Below are positions 1-5,666 of a DNA stretch of 5,666 bases, piece by piece; position 1 is the stretch's first letter; each line of letters opens with the position of its first letter. Where the stretch lies: assembly GCA_021155145.1 (NCBI GenBank), contig JAJNPX010000106.1, forward strand, positions 1 to 5,666, in the 5' to 3' direction. A program made the translations under genes and the position numbers. Source of the DNA: Acidisarcina sp. Lineage in GTDB: Bacteria; Acidobacteriota; Blastocatellia; Pyrinomonadales; Pyrinomonadaceae. Under the pieces are notes generated by a model. The model did no database searches. It was not told the origin of the DNA and was given only the letters and a program-made list of their open reading frames with translations.

Positions 1-1060
1 CCGCCATCGTGACTAATACCGACGAGCCGCCGTATGAGATGAACGGCAGGGGAATGCCCTTCGCCGGCAGCAGCGATGTGACGACGCTGATATTGAAAAG
101 CGCCTGCACGATGATCCCGGTGATGAGGCCTACGCCGAGCAGCATCCCGAATCGGTCCGGCGACTTCACCGCCGCACGTGCACCGCGCCAAAGCAGCAGC
201 CCGAACGCGATCACCACCGCGAGCGTACCGACGAGGCCCAGTTCTTCACCGACAACGGAAAAGATAAAATCCGAATACGGATAAGGAAGGTAAAAAAGCT
301 TCTGTTGTCCCTTCGCAAATCCTTCACCGAAGATGCCCCCCGAACCTATCGCGTAGAGCGACTGCACGACCTGATAGCCGGCGTCGTCCGAATGGGCGAA
401 CGGGTCGAGAAAGGCCATCAGGCGTTCGACTCTCCACGGTGCCATCAGAACAGCGGCCAGGGCCATCACGACCATTGCCGCCGCGACGGTCGCGATGTGA
501 AGCAGTTTGGCTCCCGCCGCAAAATAGACCGAGGCGAAGATCGCGCATAATACGATCGTCGTCCCGAGGTCGGGCTCGATGAATATCAGCCCACCCATCA
601 GGATCAAGGCTCCGAGGCACGGTATCACCGTGGATTTTATCTCGCCCACCCGATCCTGATTTCGCGTCAAAAAATATGCGAGGAAGACGGGCAACGCTAT
701 CTTTGCGATCTCCGAGGGTTGGATCGAGAACGGCCCCATCCTTATCCACCGCCGAGCTCCATTGATCTCCGGAAATGCAAAAACTGCGACCAGCATCACG
801 ATCGTAAGTGCAAAGAGGGCATAGACCGCGATCGGTTGGTTCAGCCTGCGGTAATCAACTCGGCTGGCAGTGAACATTACGATGAGTCCGGCAAGCGTAA
901 ACCCGAGCTGCTTGTAAAAATAGGTGAACTGCGAGGCTCCGGCCGTCTCGCGGACGGCGATCATCGCCGACGCGCTGTAAACCATCATCGCCCCGAACAG
1001 GGCTAATCCCGCCGCGATCGCGAACATCATCCAATCTGTTCTCAGCCGGTTCGCCATCAT
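1..1060 (-). CDS. ftsW: Septal peptidoglycan glycosyltransferase FtsW (SEDS family), N-terminal 353 residues
   Basis: FtsW is a polytopic membrane enzyme that polymerises lipid II at the septum in complex with the FtsI-type PBP encoded upstream. It is cut by the left edge after residue 353, so roughly the last helix and tail are missing. The SEDS motifs are all visible: MVYSASA (26-32), NGARRWI (100-106), PFSIQPSEIAKIALP (110-124), EPDLGTT (162-168), PWRVERLMAFLDPF (208-221), YQVVQSLYAIGSGGIFGEG (229-247), the conserved aspartate D264 in SDFIF followed by GEELG (271-275), QALFNI (319-324) and PLPFISYGGSS (337-347). D264 matches the essential aspartate of FtsW/RodA. FtsW is preferred over RodA for its dcw position and the ISYGGSS form. 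Two adjacent ATG codons (1060 and 1057) could start it; the upstream GGGAG (1073-1077) is 12 or 15 nt away. The murD stop is 7 nt upstream. Confidence 0.95.
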   Translation of the reverse strand, partial: MMANRLRTDWMMFAIAAGLALFGAMMVYSASAMIAVRETAGASQFTYFYKQLGFTLAGLIVMFTASRVDYRRLNQPIAVYALFALTIVMLVAVFAFPEINGARRWIRMGPFSIQPSEIAKIALPVFLAYFLTRNQDRVGEIKSTVIPCLGALILMGGLIFIEPDLGTTIVLCAIFASVYFAAGAKLLHIATVAAAMVVMALAAVLMAPWRVERLMAFLDPFAHSDDAGYQVVQSLYAIGSGGIFGEGFAKGQQKLFYLPYPYSDFIFSVVGEELGLVGTLAVVIAFGLLLWRGARAAVKSPDRFGMLLGVGLITGIIVQALFNISVVTSLLPAKGIPLPFISYGGSSVLVTMA

Positions 1061-1067
1061 CGGATCG

Positions 1068-2447
1068 TTAAGCTCCCGCCACCTTTGACCGCAGTTTCAT
1101 CACGCTCTCTTTGAATGTCTCACCGCGATGCTCAAAACTTCGAAACATATCAAAACTTGCACACGCCGGTGCAAGCAGTACCATGTCGCCCGCCTCGGCC
1201 GCCTGAAAGCCCTTGGAGACCGCGTCTTCCATTGATGAGGCACGTAACATCTCCGAGCTGCCCTTGAGCTGCGATTCGATATTGTCCGCATCTTCGCCGA
1301 TGAGGATCAATGACCTGACCGATCTCTCGATCAGCGGAAGCAGAGGAGCGTATGGAGCGCTCTTCCCCCGCCCGCCAAGAATAAGCACCACCTTCCCTTC
1401 GCCTTCCGAGAGTGCTTCTAGCGCCTTTAGCGTCGCATCGACGGATGTGGCCTTCGAATCGTTGTAAAACGAAACGCCGTCGATCTCGGTCACATGCTCG
1501 ATGCGGTGTTCCACGCCCTTGAATTCGGCGATCGTCTCGCGCATCGACTCCGGAGATGCACCACAAGCCAGTCCGGCGGCGAGCGATGCGAGTACGTTCT
1601 CCACGTTATGCAGGCCCTTCAGAAAGATCTGGTCGCGTGTGGTCAATATCTTTTCCTTGCCGTTGGCACGGCAAACGAGGTCGCGGTCGCGAAGGAACAA
1701 ACCCTCGTCCAGTTCCTTCGAAACGCTGAACAGCGATACATCTGCTTTGAGCCCTTTGGCCCAGCTTGCCGTGATCTCGTCGTCCGCGTTGAGGATCGCC
1801 ACATCCTCAGGCGTTTGATTCATGAATATGCGATGTTTGGCGGCGGCATAGTCTGTGAACGAATCGTATCGGTCCAGGTGATTTGGCGTTACGTTCAAAC
1901 AGATCGCGACATTTGCACGAAAGTTCTTGATCGTTTCGAGCTGAAAACTAGACAGCTCGGCCACCGTCCAGGTCTCATCACGCGCCGAGGTGGCAAGATC
2001 GAGAAGCGGTGTCCCGATATTTCCACCCACTTGGGTCTCGATGCCCGAATTTTTCAACAGTTCGCCGATAAGGGTCGTCGTGGTCGTCTTTCCGTTCGAA
2101 CCGGTTATCCCGACCAGACGTCCTTTCATGAATCGGAATGCAAGCTCGACCTCTCCGATGACCTCACCATCCATCCGGTCGACATAGCGTGCGGGAATGG
2201 TGCTTGTCGGCACGCCAGGCGAGATGATCACAAGATCTATCTGGTCGAGCAGCCACGACGGCAGATCCCCGCCGATCAAGCCCACACCATGGGTCTCCTT
2301 CAGCGACCTCGCCTCCTCGGACCAGGCATCGACCTGCTTTGTGTCATGCAGGGCGACAACGGCTCCACGCTCCGCTAAGAATCTCGCGGAGGCGATGCCG
2401 GACTTCCCGGCCCCGAGCACAAGTGCTTTTCTTCCTTCGATCTGCAT
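1068..2447 (-). CDS. murD: UDP-N-acetylmuramoyl-L-alanine--D-glutamate ligase MurD
   Basis: This cytoplasmic ATP-dependent ligase adds D-glutamate to UDP-MurNAc-L-Ala, the second amino acid of the stem peptide. With ATG at 2447 it has 459 residues, close to the family's usual 440-460. Domain 1 is a Rossmann-like UDP-binding fold with LGAGKSGIASARFL (11-24) and VIISPGVP (73-80). Domain 2 holds the P-loop GSNGKTTTTTL (116-126), ELSSFQL (164-170), NVTPNHLDRY (185-194) and the lysine expected to be carbamylated, K204 in YAAAKHRI. Domain 3 shows GVEHRIE (311-317), NDSKATS (329-335), GGRGK (358-362) and LAPACASFDMF (425-435), the MurD hallmark. The frame stays open to a TTG at 2477, adding ten residues, but the conserved N-terminus begins near the ATG (MQIEGRKALVLG) and no ribosome site precedes the TTG, so I use the ATG. 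A weak GGTTGAG precedes it. It is 36 nt after mraY and 7 nt before ftsW. Confidence 0.96.
   Translation of the reverse strand: MQIEGRKALVLGAGKSGIASARFLAERGAVVALHDTKQVDAWSEEARSLKETHGVGLIGGDLPSWLLDQIDLVIISPGVPTSTIPARYVDRMDGEVIGEVELAFRFMKGRLVGITGSNGKTTTTTLIGELLKNSGIETQVGGNIGTPLLDLATSARDETWTVAELSSFQLETIKNFRANVAICLNVTPNHLDRYDSFTDYAAAKHRIFMNQTPEDVAILNADDEITASWAKGLKADVSLFSVSKELDEGLFLRDRDLVCRANGKEKILTTRDQIFLKGLHNVENVLASLAAGLACGASPESMRETIAEFKGVEHRIEHVTEIDGVSFYNDSKATSVDATLKALEALSEGEGKVVLILGGRGKSAPYAPLLPLIERSVRSLILIGEDADNIESQLKGSSEMLRASSMEDAVSKGFQAAEAGDMVLLAPACASFDMFRSFEHRGETFKESVMKLRSKVAGA
1073..1077 (-). promoter_or_regulatory. Probable Shine-Dalgarno sequence for ftsW within the end of murD
   Basis: The minus strand reads GGGAG in the last codons of murD, 12 nt before the first of two tandem ATG codons of ftsW (1060) and 15 nt before the second (1057). 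The spacing favours the first ATG, although many FtsW proteins begin as the second would (MANRLR). The site sits inside murD, consistent with translational coupling of the two genes. It is short and could be fortuitous. Confidence 0.4.
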
Positions 2448-2483
2448 GTTCTCAACCGTACTGACGGCGATACACAAACGACG

Positions 2484-3626
2484 TCAACGCAGCTTCAGCG
2501 TCGATAAACTCAATAGTGCGAACAATATAGCGACGATCACGAATCTGAACACAATCTTCGGCTCCTTCCACCCCGAAAGCTGAAAGTGGTGGTGGAGCGG
2601 CGCCTGCAAAAATATTCGTTTTCCCGTCCCGGCCGTCCGCTTTGTAAATTTGAAATATCCGACCTGCAGCATTACCGAGACCGCTTCGATAATGAACACT
2701 CCCCCGATGAACGGAAGCAGGAACTCCTGTTTGGTCAGGATCGCCACCGTGCCAAGGGCACCGCCGATCGCCAGCGAGCCCACATCACCCATGAAAACCT
2801 CGGCCGGCGGAGCGTTGTACCATAGAAAACCGAGGCTCGCACCGACCATCGCCCCGCAGAATACGGTCAGTTCCGCTGAAGCGGGATTGAATGTGATGTC
2901 AAGATATTCAGCCCACCGGCGGTCGCTCGCTACATACGTAAGTGCCGTGAGCGCCGCCATCGCGATGAACGTAACGCTCGATGCAAGGCCGTCCATCCCG
3001 TCCGTAAGATTGACGGCGTTCGACGAGCCGAGCAGAACGAACGCGATAAAGACCAGATACAGCACCGGCGGTATCACGCTTATGCCCACCGGATTTGCCG
3101 TGTCTTTCAAGAACGGAATGCTCAGATTCCAGGAATAATTCGTGGCGAAATAAAGCACCGCCCAGACCGCCACTGCTGTTACAAGCTGGCCCGCGAGCTT
3201 CTGTTTGCCGGTCAGCCCAAGGGACCGCTTTTTTACGATCTTGATGTAATCGTCCGCGAAACCCACTACTCCGAAAAGCGTGGTCGCACCGAGCGCGAGC
3301 CATAAGAAAACACTGTCGAGCCGCGCCCATATGATCGTCGAAAGAAACACGGAGCCGATGATCAATATCCCGCCCATGGTCGGCGTTCCGCGTTTTGCCT
3401 GATGCTCGGCGGAAAGCTCCTCGCGTATCTCCTGCCCGAATTTCATCTCGGACAGTTTCTTGATGACCCGCTTTCCAAAGAACAAGGTGATCAGCAGCGC
3501 CGTGATCGTCGACCAGGCGGTCCGGAAAGTGACATACTGGAAAACATTCAGGCCCTTATAGAAGTAGGATTCGCTCGCGGCACCGTACTGCCTGAATATC
3601 AACTGATAGAGAAAGTAGTAAAGCAT
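2484..3626 (-). CDS. mraY: Phospho-N-acetylmuramoyl-pentapeptide-transferase MraY (lipid I synthase)
   Basis: This polytopic inner-membrane enzyme transfers phospho-MurNAc-pentapeptide from UDP to undecaprenyl phosphate, giving lipid I; Mg2+ is the cofactor. The 380 residues are slightly longer than E. coli MraY (360) and look complete. Signature blocks appear in order: FNVF-like [11 protein letters not shown] (26-36), KRGTPTMGG (78-86), the Asp pair in GFADDYIK (122-129), [13 protein letters not shown] (203-215), [16 protein letters not shown] (271-286) with the catalytic-site aspartate D281, and the HHH cluster in PLHHHFQ (343-349), ending in the typical STLKLR. Many hydrophobic helices separate these blocks, in line with the ten-helix fold of the family. 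The start is ATG at 3626, matching the family N-terminus; only a weak AAGG (3643-3646) stands as a ribosome site. An overlapping out-of-frame ATG sits 12 nt upstream and is not used by this protein. It lies between murF and murD as in most dcw clusters. Confidence 0.97.
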   Translation of the reverse strand: MLYYFLYQLIFRQYGAASESYFYKGLNVFQYVTFRTAWSTITALLITLFFGKRVIKKLSEMKFGQEIREELSAEHQAKRGTPTMGGILIIGSVFLSTIIWARLDSVFLWLALGATTLFGVVGFADDYIKIVKKRSLGLTGKQKLAGQLVTAVAVWAVLYFATNYSWNLSIPFLKDTANPVGISVIPPVLYLVFIAFVLLGSSNAVNLTDGMDGLASSVTFIAMAALTALTYVASDRRWAEYLDITFNPASAELTVFCGAMVGASLGFLWYNAPPAEVFMGDVGSLAIGGALGTVAILTKQEFLLPFIGGVFIIEAVSVMLQVGYFKFTKRTAGTGKRIFLQAPLHHHFQLSGWKEPKIVFRFVIVAILFALLSLSTLKLR

Positions 3627-3660
3627 TTTCCGTTTTCATCTGCCTTGCCGCGAAAAAACT

Positions 3661-5133
3661 TCAACGCTGCACTGCTGCTGATCTCTCCAGACCAAATCTA
3701 TCTGTCAGTTTCTCGACCACCTTTTCCGTTCGCACGCCCCGCGAACCCTTGATCAAAACCACATCTCCCTCACCGAGCTGATCGGCAAGCAATTCGCCGG
3801 CGGCGGCCGAATCCGTCGCGAACACCGCATCGGCCAGGCCGCCATGCACCGCTGCTTCGACCAAATACCGAGCAAACCCTCGAACCCCGATCAACAGGTC
3901 CACGTTCTTTCCGGCGATCGCAAGACCTGCTTCGCGGTGAAGCCGCTCGGCATCATCGCCGAGTTCGAGCATCTCACCCGCAACGACTATACGCCTCGGC
4001 GCACCCGCCGCCCCATCCGTCAGCGTTTCGACCATTGAGATCAACGCATCCGGATTAGAATTATACGAATCGTTTATCAGCGTGACGCCGTTCGCGAGTC
4101 GAATGATCTCGCCGCGTTGGGGCGGCGCCACTACCGAACTAAGGCTTTCGCCGATCGTCTGTGCCGACATCCCATATATGTGGCCGACGGCCGCTGCCGC
4201 AAGGGCATTGAGGATATTGTGTCGCCCGTTCAGCGGGAATGAAACACTGCTCGATCCGTCAGGCGTCGTCAGAACAAAACGTGTCAGGCCGAAACCGCTG
4301 TATTCGATCTCCGTCGCACTCACATCGGCGTTATTTTCCACGCCGTAGGTGATGACCGTGCCGGCCGTCAGGCTTCTCATCGCCGCCACCCGTGCATCGT
4401 CCGCATTGAGGACCGCCACGCCGCCATCTTTCATCCCTTCGACGATCTCCGACTTCGCCGCCGCTATATTCTCGATGGAGCCCAGATGCTCGAGGTGCAC
4501 GGGCAGCACGTTCAGCACGACCGCCACATCCGGCGGTGTTATCCGGCATAAGCGGGCGATCTCGTGCAGCGGAGTGGACATCCCCATCTCAAGAACGGCG
4601 ATGTCGTACGACAGATCTTTCGCGAGATTCAGGACCGTCAGCGGGTGCCCGAGCCCGTTGTTGTAATTCTTAATGTTCTTAAGGACCTTCCGTCCGCTGG
4701 CTTCAAGGACATGCGCCGTTAGTTCTTTCGCCGTCGTCTTCCCGGCGCTCCCGGTGATGGCGACGACCGGTCCGCCCCATTTGAGATAAACTTCGTGGGC
4801 AAGCCGTTGGAGTGCGGCGATGACATCCCCGACGTAGATCAGCCGATCTTCAAACTGCGAAAGAACGCCGATGTGTTCTTCATACCGGTCTCGCCTAACT
4901 ACGGCCGCGGCTGCGCCCTTCTCAAGCGAAGCCTTAACGTAAACTGTCGCGTCGTCAAAATCGCCGTTAAAGCCATTCTCGGCATACTCCGGTTGTGAAA
5001 GGGCAAAAAAGACATCGCCCGCCTGTACTTCGCGTGAGTCGATGACAAAAGACATAACTTCGCGTTCCAACAAGGCGGGATCGATTCCGGGAGCCTCGGC
5101 TCCCATATACTGAATCGCTTCTTTCAGTCTCAA
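3661..5133 (-). CDS. murF: UDP-N-acetylmuramoyl-tripeptide--D-alanyl-D-alanine ligase MurF
   Basis: This cytoplasmic ATP-dependent ligase adds D-Ala-D-Ala to UDP-MurNAc-tripeptide, the last cytoplasmic step before MraY. The 490 residues cover all three Mur ligase domains. The N-terminal UDP-binding domain carries DSREV (32-36). The central ATPase domain has the P-loop GSAGKTT (128-134), NYNNGLGHPLTVL (156-168), LEMGMS (181-186), NVLPVHLEHLGS (208-219) and the lysine expected to be carbamylated, K227 in AAAKSEI. The C-terminal domain has NGRHNILNAL (302-311), NDSYNSNPDAL (354-364), GEMLELGDDA (386-395) and KGSRGVRTEKVVE (462-474). NDSYNSNPD and KGSRG separate MurF from MurE, which would show DNPR and GKGHE. 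The start is TTG at 5133, inside the PBP stop region, preceded by GGAGGT; the next in-frame ATG at 5106 would cut the conserved N-terminus by nine residues. The canonical DGH-like segment after the DSR strand reads AENGFNGDF (51-59), a variant. A 34-nt gap follows before mraY. Confidence 0.96.
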   Translation of the reverse strand: MRLKEAIQYMGAEAPGIDPALLEREVMSFVIDSREVQAGDVFFALSQPEYAENGFNGDFDDATVYVKASLEKGAAAAVVRRDRYEEHIGVLSQFEDRLIYVGDVIAALQRLAHEVYLKWGGPVVAITGSAGKTTAKELTAHVLEASGRKVLKNIKNYNNGLGHPLTVLNLAKDLSYDIAVLEMGMSTPLHEIARLCRITPPDVAVVLNVLPVHLEHLGSIENIAAAKSEIVEGMKDGGVAVLNADDARVAAMRSLTAGTVITYGVENNADVSATEIEYSGFGLTRFVLTTPDGSSSVSFPLNGRHNILNALAAAAVGHIYGMSAQTIGESLSSVVAPPQRGEIIRLANGVTLINDSYNSNPDALISMVETLTDGAAGAPRRIVVAGEMLELGDDAERLHREAGLAIAGKNVDLLIGVRGFARYLVEAAVHGGLADAVFATDSAAAGELLADQLGEGDVVLIKGSRGVRTEKVVEKLTDRFGLERSAAVQR

Positions 5134-5666
5134 GTCTTCCGTTTTACCTCCGAACCTGGCTTATCCTTTACTATCACGAGTCTTGGGCGGTCGGTCACGG
5201 TCTTGGTCTCTTTTTGTTCTTCCTCTCGCGGCGATCTTCGTTTAGGAACGGTTTCCTCAGGTGCTTTCGGCTTCATTACCGGAGCGGGTTTAGCTTCGAC
5301 CGGCAGCTTCTTGCTCGGTTCCGCTGCTGCGGCGGGTGTTTCAAGTGCCGCATTCCGATCGCTCACGATGACGTCAGGCGGCGGCTCTTCCAGGATCTCT
5401 CCGGCCGGCACATCAGCATTGTCGTTCTCAGCGACCAACGAGTTATCGAGCAGGTCGGGCTTGACGTTAAGTTCCGGTAAGACCTGCTCGGCGATCTCGC
5501 GAAAGACCGGGGCCGCGACCTGCCCGCCGTCACGCCCGCCGACCTTAGGCTCGTCGATGATGACCGCGATCGTGATCTTCGGATCGTCGGCCGGGGCAAA
5601 GCCGATGAAGGACGACATATATTTGGCCGAATTCACCCTCTTCAATTTTTCGTCGAATTTCCACGC
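5130..5666 (-). CDS. ftsI: Class B penicillin-binding protein (FtsI/PBP3-type septal transpeptidase), C-terminal part only
   Basis: This is the last 178 residues of a protein whose start lies beyond the right edge. The family is membrane-anchored D,D-transpeptidases that cross-link peptidoglycan at the septum together with FtsW. Visible residues 12-70 match the end of the transpeptidase domain: a KYMSSFIGFAPADDP segment, a hydrophobic strand ITIAVIIDEP (31-40), then GGQVAAPVFREIAEQVL (47-63) and LNVKPD (66-71), the same order as in E. coli FtsI. By that alignment the catalytic KTGT motif should lie just outside the window; this is inferred. After residue 71 comes a low-complexity tail of about 105 residues, first acidic (about 76-110), then rich in Pro, Ala, Lys and Glu (111-178), with no recognisable PASTA domain. 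E. coli FtsI has only a short end here. The stop TGA overlaps the murF start. The assignment as ftsI rests on the domain plus its place upstream of murF-mraY-murD-ftsW; another class B PBP subtype cannot be fully excluded. Confidence 0.87.
   Translation of the reverse strand, partial: AWKFDEKLKRVNSAKYMSSFIGFAPADDPKITIAVIIDEPKVGGRDGGQVAAPVFREIAEQVLPELNVKPDLLDNSLVAENDNADVPAGEILEEPPPDVIVSDRNAALETPAAAAEPSKKLPVEAKPAPVMKPKAPEETVPKRRSPREEEQKETKTVTDRPRLVIVKDKPGSEVKRKT
5146..5151 (-). promoter_or_regulatory. Shine-Dalgarno sequence for murF, inside the end of the PBP gene
   Basis: On the minus strand the sequence reads GGAGGT, a near-perfect anti-16S match, 12 nt before the TTG at 5133-5131. It is the strongest ribosome-binding site in the window. 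It supports the TTG start; measured to the alternative ATG at 5106 the spacing would be 39 nt, too far. The spacing of 12 nt is on the long side. Because the site lies within the last codons of the PBP gene, initiation at murF is probably coupled to termination of the PBP. Confidence 0.65.

Noticed and set aside
324..749. Minus-strand open frame of 141 codons overlapping ftsW in another frame
   Set aside because: The ftsW frame carries all SEDS motifs across this stretch; the other frame is Arg- and Asp-rich with no domain, so it is a shadow.
1494..2378. Long plus-strand open frame (294 codons) opposite murD
   Set aside because: It lies wholly antisense to a strongly conserved murD, has no recognisable domain and is rich in Arg, Cys and His as expected for a shadow frame in moderately GC-rich coding DNA.
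2197..3138. Plus-strand open frames opposite the murD start and mraY (2197-2583, 2586-2825, 2650-3138)
   Set aside because: All are antisense to conserved mraY or murD codons, show no family motif and have no supporting ribosome site that I could see.
3647..3663. Run of six T on the minus strand just after the murF stop, as a possible intrinsic terminator
   Set aside because: No GC-rich inverted repeat precedes it; the upstream end of murF does not fold into a stem of useful length, and mraY starts 34 nt on in the same operon.
3661..5133. Possibility that the ligase next to the PBP is MurE rather than MurF
   Set aside because: It lacks the MurE DNPR and GKGHE motifs and has the MurF motifs NDSYNSNPD, GEMLELG and KGSRG.
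5214..5480. Plus-strand open frame opposite the PBP tail, considered because the tail is low in complexity and might be the wrong strand or frame
   Set aside because: The minus-strand frame continues unbroken from the transpeptidase domain to a stop overlapping murF, while the plus-strand frame is Arg- and Cys-rich with no motif.

Overview
The window is a section of a bacterial division and cell-wall (dcw) cluster, read entirely from the minus strand. In transcription order (right to left) it holds: the 3' end of a class B penicillin-binding protein of FtsI/PBP3 type (5666-5130, running in from the right edge), murF (5133-3661), mraY (3626-2484), murD (2447-1068) and the 5' part of ftsW (1060 to the left edge). 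No plus-strand gene is supported. No RNA gene, mobile element, repeat array, CRISPR array or terminator was seen.

The genes are packed like one operon. The PBP stop and the murF start overlap by 4 nt (TTGA). The murF-mraY gap is 34 nt, mraY-murD 36 nt with the preferred murD start, and murD-ftsW 7 nt. There is no gene-free stretch above 40 nt and no convincing internal promoter or terminator, so transcription presumably starts to the right of the window and continues past the left edge, where murG and murC would be expected from the usual order.

The products work in sequence. MurD adds D-glutamate to UDP-MurNAc-L-Ala. MurF adds D-Ala-D-Ala to the UDP-MurNAc-tripeptide. MraY moves the finished phospho-MurNAc-pentapeptide to undecaprenyl phosphate to form lipid I. 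FtsW polymerises lipid II into septal glycan, and the FtsI-type PBP cross-links it. The step between MurD and MurF, addition of the third amino acid by MurE, has no gene here, although murE normally sits between ftsI and murF. That gap is the most notable feature of the locus.

The source is a free-living type of bacterium with moderately GC-rich DNA (mid-50s percent by eye). Gene order and protein style would fit Acidobacteriota or a similar deep-branching Gram-negative phylum, but this is a soft impression with no diagnostic marker. The second point of interest is a roughly 105-residue charged, proline-rich tail on the PBP, where relatives have either a short end or PASTA domains. Otherwise this is a conserved core region, and I see no evidence of an undescribed system.
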